DNA of 5,672 nt from an uncultured Christensenellaceae bacterium (GTDB lineage Bacteria; Bacillota; Clostridia; Christensenellales; MGBC116941). Below are positions 1 to 5,672 of this stretch, piece by piece (the first letter of the stretch is position 1; every line of letters begins with the position of its first letter). Location: contig CAJUEF010000041.1 in the NCBI GenBank assembly GCA_910585035.1, forward strand, positions 1 to 5,672, read 5' to 3'. The position numbers and the translations under genes were made by a program. The notes under the pieces were generated by a model. That model saw nothing but the letters and a program-made list of their open reading frames with translations, ran no database searches and was not told the DNA's origin.

Positions 1-2090
1 AGTTAAGCGCACCAGGAGAATATATGTTTACTGTGGATGCCATATACGGCGATAAAGTTATTTCTAAATCAGTCACTGTAAACGTTAGTGCCAACTGGTC
101 ACATAATGGCGGAAATGTAAGCGGCAACACCCCTTACAGGCTTGGAGAAGTTGTTAGAATCAATGCTCTTGCTTCCGGATCTGTTTACGGAGCAAAATAT
201 AAGTTTGTATATGAATATGACAACTGGGGTACATGGGGAGTTATACAGGCAGCTTCAACTGCAAACTATGCTAACTTTGCACCGCCTAAAGCCGGCAAAT
301 GCAATATACACATTGACATTACCAGCAATGGAGTTACAAAGACAAAATCTTTACAAATTAATGTTCAGGAAAGATGGTATCATTCCGGGGTTACTGTTGT
401 AGAAAGACCAATTTATAAGCTAAATAATCAAATTACTTTATCATCCGGTGTAAACGGGCTTAAAGACAACTTAAAATATAAATTTGTATACAGTAAAGAT
501 GACTGGGAAGAATGGGGAGTTATACAAGCTGCTTCAACTGCTTCAACTGCAAAGTTCACACCTAAAAAAAGCGGTGTTTATGAAATTATTGTTGATATTT
601 CAGATAACCGCGGGCGTATACAGTCAATGAGCACAGAAATTATTGTAAGTAATTCCGGATGGGTTATCTCGGATTATTCTTTCAGTAACGCTTCGCCTAT
701 AGTTGAAGGTACAAGCACTACAATGAAGTTTAATGTTAAAGGCTATAATATGTCCGGAATAAGATATAAATTTGTTGCTCATAACACTACAACGGGAGAT
801 TGGTATATATTAAAGGCGCTGTCAACATCAAATTCGTATACATGGACACCACAAAAAGCAGGTTTATATAATATTTATATGGAGGCAGAAGATTCTAAAG
901 GAAATGTTGAACAAAAAATTGTTAATTTCAGTGTGAATTCAAAAATAAATTCATCTGTAAAAGTCAGCTTGTCAAATTCAAGCGCAACAATTCCTCAAGG
1001 CAAATCCATGTATTTGAAAAAGGAAAGTGTTTCTCCATCATCAGCCGCTATTACATTTGTTTCAAATAACACAAATGTTGCAACGGTAGATGCAAACAAA
1101 GGATATGTATATGCAAAGAGCAACGGAAGCACCCAAATAAGAGCGGTAGACTCCCAGGGTAAAACTGCTGCAATATGTGAAATTACAGTTTCAAATTCTG
1201 AACCGATAAGGTTTGCATATTCGTCTCCAAACAGCGCTCCAAAGGGCTCATCTGTGACTATGTATGCAATAACGGATAAAACGCGCACAAATGTTCGTTT
1301 TGAAGTAAATGGAAAAACAATTAACGCGGCTAAAAAAGTAGCAGAAGGTGGAACATATGTATGGTCCGGCAGTGTTACTTTAAGCAATGCAGGAACTTAT
1401 GATGTTAGAGCTTATTCTTATAAAAATGGCAGCTGGACAACGTGTGCCAACGGAAATACAACAATATATATGACAAACTCAAATAATACCACCACAACTA
1501 CTTCTGAGAGAAGAAGAACCAGCGATAAAGGCATTAACTTTATTGCAGAAAGTGAAGGTTTTTCCTCTGGTGTTTATGATGATGCAGGAGGAACACCAAC
1601 TCTTGGATACGGCAAGGTTATTTATGGAGGAGACCAGTTCTATAACAACCTCACAAAAACAGAAGGTTATGCAATGCTGCTTGATTTGGTAAATAATGGT
1701 TCATACTCAAAATATGTTAACGATTTTCTTGTTAGTAATGGACTTAAATTTAACCAACATCAATTTGACGCACTTGTAAGCTTTTCATATAATAAAGGTG
1801 CATCTTGGACACTCGCAATGTATGAATACAAATATCCTATGAGAGGAATTGTTTTGGCATCCGGGAATAAAGACCTTAACAATATAAATAAAACTCAGTT
1901 TGCAAAAGAGTTTAATTCCCAACATCATTTGGCATCCAACGGCAAATGCCTAAAGGGTCTTTTAGACAGACGTATAAATGAGCTGGAAATATTCTTCTAC
2001 AATGACTATGTAAGACAGATGCCACCTCCACAAACCTCTAATAACAGTTGGTTCTACGAGAAGATTGAAGATTGTCCAAATTATAAATAG
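1..2090 (+). CDS. Modular secreted cell-wall lysozyme (GH24) with triple-tyrosine-type repeats, 5' partial
   Basis: The reading frame is open from position 3, before the first ATG (24), and the codons before that ATG encode the tail of a repeat unit (APGEY), so the true start and signal peptide lie upstream. Residues below count from the ATG at 24. Tandem beta units resembling the triple-tyrosine (Y_Y_Y) family recur at about 93-96 residues: the G-x-Y motif falls at 0, 93 (Cys there), 186 and 282, and KYKFVY/RYKFVA at 58, 151 and 247. A Big_2-like domain covers about 313-392 (SNNTNVATVD). Another Ig-like beta domain covers about 394-484, and a Thr/Asn linker 485-500. The C-terminal domain (about 503-660) is a T4-type lysozyme: Glu511, Asp520 and Thr526 have exactly the E-8-D-5-T spacing of GH24, followed by FDALVSFSYNKG and GLLDRRINELEIFF. 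The family cleaves the MurNAc-GlcNAc bond of peptidoglycan. The likely role is an exported autolysin or bacteriolytic enzyme whose repeats give wall binding or reach; this is inference. A phage endolysin is less likely given the long repeat region and the purC neighbour. Confidence 0.9.
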   Translation, partial: LSAPGEYMFTVDAIYGDKVISKSVTVNVSANWSHNGGNVSGNTPYRLGEVVRINALASGSVYGAKYKFVYEYDNWGTWGVIQAASTANYANFAPPKAGKCNIHIDITSNGVTKTKSLQINVQERWYHSGVTVVERPIYKLNNQITLSSGVNGLKDNLKYKFVYSKDDWEEWGVIQAASTASTAKFTPKKSGVYEIIVDISDNRGRIQSMSTEIIVSNSGWVISDYSFSNASPIVEGTSTTMKFNVKGYNMSGIRYKFVAHNTTTGDWYILKALSTSNSYTWTPQKAGLYNIYMEAEDSKGNVEQKIVNFSVNSKINSSVKVSLSNSSATIPQGKSMYLKKESVSPSSAAITFVSNNTNVATVDANKGYVYAKSNGSTQIRAVDSQGKTAAICEITVSNSEPIRFAYSSPNSAPKGSSVTMYAITDKTRTNVRFEVNGKTINAAKKVAEGGTYVWSGSVTLSNAGTYDVRAYSYKNGSWTTCANGNTTIYMTNSNNTTTTTSERRRTSDKGINFIAESEGFSSGVYDDAGGTPTLGYGKVIYGGDQFYNNLTKTEGYAMLLDLVNNGSYSKYVNDFLVSNGLKFNQHQFDALVSFSYNKGASWTLAMYEYKYPMRGIVLASGNKDLNNINKTQFAKEFNSQHHLASNGKCLKGLLDRRINELEIFFYNDYVRQMPPPQTSNNSWFYEKIEDCPNYK
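195..590 (+). repeat. Direct nucleotide repeat encoding two adjacent triple-tyrosine units
   Basis: The segments starting near 195 and 474 encode almost the same string: KYKFVY, then a W-rich stretch, WGVIQAASTA, and a P-K-x-G turn. They are alike at the DNA level too, including a shared run around GGGGAGTTATACA. The offset is 279 bases, or 93 codons. A third, more diverged unit begins near 762 (RYKFVA) with an offset of 96 codons. This indicates fairly recent duplication of units 1 and 2 within the gene. Confidence 0.75.
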
Positions 2091-2096
2091 TAAAAT

Positions 2097-2122
2097 AAAA
2101 AGCCCCGAATGGGGCTTTTTTT
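2097..2122. terminator. Bidirectional rho-independent terminator between convergent genes
   Basis: AGCCCC (2101-2106), loop GAAT, GGGGCT (2111-2116), followed by a run of T to 2122. The stem can extend with the flanking A and T runs. On the minus strand the same stem is followed by TTTTTATTTTA, so it can also end purC, whose stop codon lies about 40 bases away. It starts seven bases after the lysozyme gene's stop codon. Confidence 0.9.
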
Positions 2123-2159
2123 ATTAGGTAGTTTATATTAAATAGTTTTTAACAGTTTT

Positions 2160-2837
2160 TTATTTTAAAAGCATAGCTGTTAAATCCATTGGATCAACAA
2201 CTTTGCCATCCTTATAAACACGCATGTTTCCGGATGCAATTTCATCAATTAAAATTACTTCATTTGCGTTATATCCAAATTCAAATTTAATATCATAAAG
2301 TTCTAATCCGTATTCTGCAATTTTATCTGCCACAATTTTAGTAATTTGGCGTGTAAGAGCTTTAGTTTCGTCAAATTGTTTTTGAGACATTATTCCAAGA
2401 GCCTCAAGGCCTTCCATAGTAATAAGTGGATCGCCTTTATCGTCATCTTTAAGTGTCATTTCAACATAGTAATCAAGAGGAGCTCCTTCTTCAATGTATG
2501 CGCCATAACGTCTTAAAAAGCTTCCAACAGCACGACTTCTGCATATAACCTCAAGACCTTTTCCAAAAGGCTTTGCTGCCAGCACCTCCATTGTAGCATC
2601 TTCCACGTTGGCTGAAACATAATGGGTTTTAACCCCTTTTGTTTTAAGCAGCTCAAAAAACATTATTGAAGTTTTAAGATTTTGTTTCCCAATGCCTTCT
2701 ATGCTAAGACCTACTGTGTTGGCACCTGGGTCAAAAACACCGTTTTCACCGGTAACATCATCTTTAAACTTTAAAAGATAATTGCCGTTTTCAAGCTTAA
2801 ATACATCTTTTGTTTTTCCTTCGTACACTCTATCCAT
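2160..2837 (-). CDS. purC: Phosphoribosylaminoimidazole-succinocarboxamide synthase (SAICAR synthetase)
   Basis: This cytosolic enzyme of de novo purine synthesis joins CAIR and aspartate, using ATP, to give SAICAR. The protein has 225 residues, slightly shorter than the usual 235-240, because the C-terminus ends soon after the last core motif. Visible family motifs are YEGKTKDVF (5-13, nucleotide-binding start), [15 protein letters not shown] (98-112), LKDDDKGDP (129-137), DIKFEFG (182-188) and DEIASGNMR (198-206). In the commonly known form the last motif reads DEISPD-x-x-R; the version here resembles one I recall from clostridial PurC proteins. The start is firm: GGAGGAG lies five bases upstream of the ATG (complement of 2843-2849). 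No other pur gene is adjacent. The gene is divergent from a lipoprotein gene and convergent with the lysozyme gene, so it appears monocistronic. I saw no riboswitch or clear PurR box in the short leader. Confidence 0.95.
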   Translation of the reverse strand: MDRVYEGKTKDVFKLENGNYLLKFKDDVTGENGVFDPGANTVGLSIEGIGKQNLKTSIMFFELLKTKGVKTHYVSANVEDATMEVLAAKPFGKGLEVICRSRAVGSFLRRYGAYIEEGAPLDYYVEMTLKDDDKGDPLITMEGLEALGIMSQKQFDETKALTRQITKIVADKIAEYGLELYDIKFEFGYNANEVILIDEIASGNMRVYKDGKVVDPMDLTAMLLK

Positions 2838-2881
2838 TATATCTCCTCCATACTACATTAAATAAATCCTTAATATTTATT

Positions 2882-2910
2882 ATTTTACACTTATAGTAAT
2901 AAAATAACAA
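2882..2910 (-). promoter_or_regulatory. Candidate sigma-70/SigA promoter of purC
   Basis: Read on the minus strand, TTGTTA (complement of 2905-2910; 4 of 6 consensus) and TAAAAT (complement of 2882-2887; 5 of 6) are separated by exactly 17 bases. Transcription would start near 2875, giving a leader of about 38 bases before the purC ATG. The region is very AT-rich, so chance matches are possible. Confidence 0.5.
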
Positions 2911-2975
2911 TATATAAATGGATTTTTTTTGCATTTTGGTGTATTCTAAAAGTAAGTTTAAGGAGGAGATTTTTC

Positions 2976-3518
2976 ATGAAAAAAATACTTTTATTTACAT
3001 CAGTGTTGGCACTGATATTTATTGTTACAGGATGTAATGGTAAAGATAAAGTCAATAATGAAAATATTAATACAGGTACTAATAATAAATTACAAAATGA
3101 AGAACAGCTTTCCAATGAAAGTGTTTCAAATAATGATATAGTTTTTAATAATATTAAAACCGATCTAAATAATCCTATAGATAAAGCTTTGTCTCCACTT
3201 ATGGATGCAGCTGATACTACTGTTAAAATTAATAAAGCAAGCGAGCAGTTTTATAATGCTTGGAAAAGCGAAATGGAGCATGCTGCAAATATTTGCAAGC
3301 AAAATAAGGTGTCCCGGTATTCTGATAATGAATATGCTTCAATAGAGCAGGATATTAAAAAAGCTTATGATCTTGAATTAACTTCCTCCGGGGCCGGAAG
3401 CAGCGCTGCAGGTTCTGCAATGTATAAAGCAGGGGAGCTTTACAAACAGGGAGCATACTACTATATCGCTCTTTATAAGCAGCATACAGGTCAGGAATAC
3501 ACGTACTTATATAAATAA
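2976..3518 (+). CDS. Small lipoprotein, possibly with a divergent LprI/DUF1311-like domain
   Basis: The product has 180 residues. Residues 1-20 are a lipoprotein signal: MKK, a hydrophobic stretch, then the lipobox VTGC with Cys20 as the lipidation site, so the mature protein should sit on the outer face of the membrane. Residues 21-65 form an Asn/Gln/Glu-rich, probably disordered tether. The C-terminal part (about 75-175) looks mostly helical, with AWKSEMEHA around 95-103, a small-residue stretch GAGSSAAGSAM (139-149), and a Tyr-rich end. The order of a helix with Trp and acidic residues, then a glycine/serine turn before a final helix, vaguely recalls LprI/DUF1311 proteins, but I cannot confirm that by eye. 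AGGAGG (2961-2966) nine bases before the ATG fixes the start. The gene diverges from purC across about 138 bases. Export and lipidation are well supported; the function is unknown. Confidence 0.85.
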   Translation: MKKILLFTSVLALIFIVTGCNGKDKVNNENINTGTNNKLQNEEQLSNESVSNNDIVFNNIKTDLNNPIDKALSPLMDAADTTVKINKASEQFYNAWKSEMEHAANICKQNKVSRYSDNEYASIEQDIKKAYDLELTSSGAGSSAAGSAMYKAGELYKQGAYYYIALYKQHTGQEYTYLYK

Positions 3519-3532
3519 TTAGTTATTAATTT

Positions 3533-3566
3533 ATGAAATGAAAATAAAAAAATATATTCATTTTAT
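3533..3566 (+). terminator. Weak AT-rich hairpin after the lipoprotein gene
   Basis: The arms 3536-3546 (AAATGAAAATA) and 3553-3563 (TATATTCATTT) pair with one mismatch around an A6 loop and extend outward by a G-T and two A-T pairs. It begins 15 bases after the lipoprotein stop. The stem holds almost no G-C pairs and the T run after it is short, so it would be at best a weak terminator or an mRNA-end structure. Confidence 0.3.
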
Positions 3567-3616
3567 TGATACCGATTTTATGTATTGTAAATATAATAAT
3601 ACAGGAGGTATTAAAA

Positions 3617-4108
3617 ATGATAAAATTCTTTTCATTCAGCGGCACAGTAATCGAAATTAATAATTTTTTGGACCAAACCGTTAATAATGCGGGATGTGAT
3701 AAGCTAATATCAGTGACAGACGAAAGGGGCAGTGTTGTCAAGTTTTTAGTTACACCGGATACTTATTTCGTTAATCAAGACATGATAAAAATTGGCGACT
3801 ATATAACAGGATATTATGATGGCAATGCACCGGCTATTTTAATTTATCCGCCTCAATATACTGCGCTGATTATAGCAAAGCGAAATGACAATCAAAATGT
3901 TAAAGTTGACTTTTTTAACAGACAGCTGGTAAGTTCTGATGGACAGTTAAAGCTTAACATATCTAATAACACCAAAATTATACTTAAAAACGGACAACTT
4001 TTTTTTGGAAATCCTGCAGGCAGAAACCTAATAGTGGTCTATGGTGCATCAACAAGAAGTATTCCGGCACAAACAACACCTAGTGAAATAATTGTTTGGT
4101 GCGGATGA
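3617..4108 (+). CDS. Beta-rich protein of unknown function, 163 residues
   Basis: I do not know a function for this protein. It resembles a conserved hypothetical family that I recall from clostridia, with the strings GYYDGNAPAILIYPPQY (65-81), NVKVDFFN (94-101) and RNLIVVYGASTRSIPAQTTP (136-155). There is no signal peptide and no membrane segment, so it is probably cytoplasmic. Short alternating hydrophobic stretches split by Gly/Asn/Asp turns suggest beta barrels. The two halves look alike: VTDERGSVVKFLVTPDT followed by GDYITGYYDG, and VSSDGQLKLNISNNT followed by GRNLIVVYGAS. That suggests a doubled OB-like fold. The reading frame extends upstream to an ATG at 3566, but AGGAGG at 3603-3608 lies eight bases before the ATG at 3617, so 3617 is the start. 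The gene is followed at once by a strong hairpin and seems to be a single-gene unit or the end of one with the lipoprotein gene. Confidence 0.8.
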   Translation: MIKFFSFSGTVIEINNFLDQTVNNAGCDKLISVTDERGSVVKFLVTPDTYFVNQDMIKIGDYITGYYDGNAPAILIYPPQYTALIIAKRNDNQNVKVDFFNRQLVSSDGQLKLNISNNTKIILKNGQLFFGNPAGRNLIVVYGASTRSIPAQTTPSEIIVWCG

Positions 4109-4137
4109 ATTTTGGGCGGACCAATTCCGCCCAAAAT
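4109..4137 (+). terminator. 12-bp perfect hairpin right after the stop codon, likely terminator
   Basis: ATTTTGGGCGGA (4109-4120) pairs perfectly with TCCGCCCAAAAT (4126-4137) around a five-base loop. It starts on the base after the TGA stop (4106-4108). The sequence that follows, ATTATTTATACTT, is only moderately T-rich, so termination may be imperfect; the stem could also protect the mRNA 3' end. Confidence 0.65.
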
Positions 4138-4343
4138 ATTATTTATACTTAAATCTAAACTTCTGTTAATTTTTTATTGCTTCCTCTTTAATGGAAACAA
4201 CAGCTATATTATTTTCATTATTCTTTAATTATTCAATGTTGATAACACACCTCTAAATATTTTCCACGGAAATAATAAGGAATACAAGTGCTTTAAATAA
4301 ACTCGTAAAACCTAATGTTTTATGGGAAAGAGGAGTTATAAGA

Positions 4344-4378
4344 CATAAAAATGCTCTTAACAAAAGTTAAGAGCATTT
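4344..4378 (-). terminator. Rho-independent terminator downstream of the tRNA fragment
   Basis: AAATGCTCTTAAC (4349-4361) and GTTAAGAGCATTT (4366-4378) form a 13-bp perfect stem with an AAAA loop. Only on the minus strand is it followed by a T run (ATTTTTATG), so it terminates leftward transcription. It sits 21 bases past the CCA end of the tRNA fragment, the usual place for a tRNA gene's terminator. It is also the first strong leftward terminator after the integrase. Confidence 0.8.
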
Positions 4379-4399
4379 GAAGCAAAATATACTCCGATG

Positions 4400-4423
4400 T
4401 GGTGCGGATAAGAGGACTTGAAC
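4400..4423 (-). other. Truncated tRNA 3' end (tRNA-Leu-like), probable attachment site
   Basis: Read on the minus strand, the segment gives a T-loop TTCAAGT preceded by G53 and followed by C61, the T-stem half CCTCT, the acceptor half TATCCGC, discriminator A and encoded CCA. These fit tRNA positions 53-76 without gaps. The discriminator A, the acceptor ending CCGC and the loop TTCAAGT best match bacterial tRNA-Leu. Upstream on that strand there is no matching acceptor GCGGATA, no D-arm and no anticodon arm, and the other T-stem half (TGAAG instead of AGAGG) pairs poorly. It is therefore a fragment, not a working tRNA. Such fragments typically mark the att site at one end of an element integrated into a tRNA gene, which fits the adjacent integrase. 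Confidence 0.75.
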
Positions 4424-4428
4424 TTCAA
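4418..4428. repeat. Dyad TTGAA-C-TTCAA at the inner edge of the tRNA fragment
   Basis: A perfect inverted repeat of five bases with a one-base centre spans the T-loop part of the tRNA fragment and the first bases that no longer match a tRNA. Integrases that use the T-loop often act at such symmetrical core sequences. A short dyad can also arise by chance. Confidence 0.4.
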
Positions 4429-4524
4429 CATACATGTTTGTAAGCAAATCCGTATATTAAAAAACCTACTGTTTATGAGAAAACTTTGCCGGTAGCACAT
4501 ATTGAATTTATGTAGTTAATAAAT

Positions 4525-4547
4525 AAAGTGGGTTAAAAAGTGGGTTA
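4525..4547. repeat. Two 11-bp direct repeats AAAGTGGGTTA, candidate integrase arm-type sites
   Basis: AAAGTGGGTTA occurs at 4525-4535 and again at 4537-4547, a 12-base period. The second copy includes the integrase stop codon (complement of 4545-4547). They lie about 100 bases from the tRNA core fragment. Arm-type sites bound by the N-terminal domain of tyrosine integrases are short direct repeats placed like this beside the core site. The repeat is exact; the role is inferred. Confidence 0.6.
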
Positions 4548-5624
4548 TTTTTTGTTGCTTAATAATACATTAAAGGTGTGGTCTATCATATTGGCAGCTT
4601 TTTCAACATCGCCATCAACAACATGTCCATAAATTCCAAAAGTGTCCATCGATTTACTGTGACCAACTACCCGTTTTAAAAGTGTTTCTGGAACTGTAGA
4701 CTGATTTATTGATATAAATGTGTGTCTCAGTTCATGCAAAGTGCAATTAATGCCAATAGGAACGCTGAATTGTTTCCATTTTTTAAATAAGTAATTGCTA
4801 TCCAGCATTTTGCCACTTTTCCCACAAAATACATAAGGGGAGATAATACCCAAATCTTTTAACATTTCTGATTGTGCATCTAAACATTGTTGCTGTAGTG
4901 GGGTTATTGCAAAATAACGGTTGGCATTACTGTTTTTACCCGATGTAATTTCACCAAGATAATTTAGTGATTGAGTAATGTGAATAATTCCATCCTTAAT
5001 ATTTTCTTTTGATAGCGCACATAATTCTCCACGTCGTAAACCAGTAAGAACAAAAAACCTAAAAGCATGTATATAAAAATTATCATTATATTCTTTACTA
5101 AATAATTTTTTTAAGTCTTCTGGCTGTAAAATGTGCTTTTCTTTAGAAATAGCATTCTTGGGTATTGTTAAATCATCACAAGGTAATAAATCATATCCGC
5201 ATTTTTTTGCGTATTTTCTAAAGTTTGATATAGCACCTCTAATATTTTTTAGTGTCTTTTTACTCCGTCCTGCTTTATATGCTGAGTTAATACAATCTTG
5301 CCACATTTGACACGTTATACCATTCAAGCGCCTATGTTCAAGTTGTGGCTTTAACCATACGCGCCCCAAAGAATCGAGATTTTTATAATTAGAAGTGCTT
5401 GTTAATAATTTGGTTTCTGCAAGATATTTTTGGTAAGTAGTCCAAAACCTTGCATTATAATTTGCAACATTCTGTTTTAACCATTTATCGGCTTTCTTTT
5501 CACATTCAATTTTACCTTTTTTACCCTCTTTAGAAGATGTAAATGTTTTTCTAACACCGTCCTTTTGAACTTTAATTTGCCAGCGGTTATATTTCTCTAA
5601 CCATGCGGCTTCATTTATTCTCAT
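4545..5624 (-). CDS. Tyrosine recombinase/integrase of an integrative element
   Basis: The product has 359 residues when started at the ATG (complement of 5622-5624). A GTG four codons earlier overlaps the ribosome binding site AAGGAGTGAT (complement of 5632-5641), so the ATG is preferred. The N-terminal part (about 1-52) is basic, with the pattern WQIKVQKDGVRKTF typical of AP2-like/arm DNA-binding domains. About 55-165 is the helical core-binding (SAM-like) domain. The rest is the catalytic domain, and every expected residue is visible: Arg197 in TGLRRGEL, Lys230 in TSGKNSN, His297 and Arg300 in HELRH, His322 in VVGHS and nucleophile Tyr332 in FGIYGHV. It would integrate and excise the element by site-specific recombination, through a covalent phosphotyrosyl-DNA link. 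The length fits prophage and ICE integrases. The gene reads toward the tRNA fragment at 4400-4423, the usual layout of int beside att. The upstream partner, often a small excisionase gene, would lie beyond the right edge. Confidence 0.95.
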   Translation of the reverse strand: MRINEAAWLEKYNRWQIKVQKDGVRKTFTSSKEGKKGKIECEKKADKWLKQNVANYNARFWTTYQKYLAETKLLTSTSNYKNLDSLGRVWLKPQLEHRRLNGITCQMWQDCINSAYKAGRSKKTLKNIRGAISNFRKYAKKCGYDLLPCDDLTIPKNAISKEKHILQPEDLKKLFSKEYNDNFYIHAFRFFVLTGLRRGELCALSKENIKDGIIHITQSLNYLGEITSGKNSNANRYFAITPLQQQCLDAQSEMLKDLGIISPYVFCGKSGKMLDSNYLFKKWKQFSVPIGINCTLHELRHTFISINQSTVPETLLKRVVGHSKSMDTFGIYGHVVDGDVEKAANMIDHTFNVLLSNKK

Positions 5625-5672
5625 ATTATAAATCACTCCTTAAAATGTTTAAATTAAAGAGTGTGTGTGGTA

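Larger units (their letters stand above)
4138..4544. other. Gene-free junction region between chromosome and putative integrative element
   Basis: No credible protein gene lies here; all frames are broken by frequent stops. The left half (4138-4345) is plain AT-rich DNA with one weak inverted repeat (CGTAAAAC at 4304-4311 with GTTTTATG at 4317-4324). The right half holds a minus-strand terminator, a tRNA 3' fragment, a dyad at its inner edge and two direct repeats at the integrase end, each listed separately. Confidence 0.7.

Noticed and set aside
24..26. ATG at 24 as the real start of the lysozyme gene
   Set aside because: The frame is open upstream to the window edge, no ribosome binding site fits, and the preceding codons complete a repeat unit.
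531..548. 9-bp tandem duplication GCTTCAACT inside the second repeat unit
   Set aside because: The unit has the same length as the first one, so this is base substitution in a Ser/Thr/Ala stretch, not an inserted repeat.
995..1387. Minus-strand open frame of 130 codons
   Set aside because: It lies wholly within the well-supported plus-strand lysozyme gene, has no ribosome binding site and resembles no protein family.
3566..3597. Promoter TTGATA ... TATAAT before the 163-residue protein
   Set aside because: The spacer would be 20 bases and transcription would start within the ribosome binding site; AT-rich chance matches are likely.
3566..3616. Extra 17 N-terminal residues on the 163-residue protein
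   Set aside because: The ribosome binding site AGGAGG at 3603-3608 lies inside that stretch and points to the ATG at 3617.
4190..4245. Minus-strand coding remnant (about 20 codons, LKNNENNIAVVSIKEEAIKN)
   Set aside because: It is short, has no start codon or ribosome binding site, is preceded directly by a stop in the same frame, and I recognise no family.
4424..4500. A complete tRNA on the minus strand including 4400-4423
   Set aside because: There is no acceptor half GCGGATA at a fitting distance and no credible anticodon or D arm; the TTTG/CAAA hairpin near 4436-4447 does not form an anticodon arm with a seven-base loop.
5625..5636. GTG start four codons upstream for the integrase
   Set aside because: The GTG overlaps the AAGGAG ribosome binding site, which is well placed for the ATG at 5622-5624 instead.

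Overview
The window looks like a low-GC Gram-positive genome, most likely a member of the Clostridia. The reasons are AT-rich DNA, strong AGGAGG-type ribosome binding sites, a type II lipoprotein signal, triple-tyrosine-motif repeats in a cell-wall enzyme, and a PurC with a signature that I associate with clostridial proteins. This placement is inference.

Layout from left to right. (1) Positions 1-2090 (+) hold the 3' part of a large modular secreted protein: at least four tandem triple-tyrosine-type beta units, a Big_2-like domain, another beta domain, a short Thr/Asn linker and a C-terminal GH24 (T4-type) lysozyme domain. Its start lies outside the window. A strong hairpin at 2097-2122 ends it, and probably also ends the convergent purC. 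(2) Positions 2160-2837 (-) hold purC, SAICAR synthetase, apparently transcribed alone from its own promoter. (3) Positions 2976-3518 (+) hold a small lipoprotein, divergent from purC. (4) Positions 3617-4108 (+) hold a 163-residue beta-rich protein of unknown function, closed by a 12-bp perfect hairpin. (5) Positions 4109-4544 contain no gene but are rich in structure. On the minus strand there is the 3' end of a tRNA (best match tRNA-Leu) lacking its 5' part, followed by a rho-independent terminator. Two 11-bp direct repeats touch the end of the next gene. (6) Positions 4545-5624 (-) hold a tyrosine recombinase/integrase with all catalytic residues.

Interpretation: the left ~4.4 kb looks like ordinary chromosome. 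The tRNA 3' fragment, its orphaned terminator, the direct repeats and the integrase together look like the left junction (att site) of an integrative element or prophage that entered a tRNA gene and extends rightwards out of the window. The orientation fits: for a minus-strand tRNA, the displaced 3' fragment should sit at the left end and the restored full tRNA at the right end. No wholly new system is visible; the element's cargo is outside the window.
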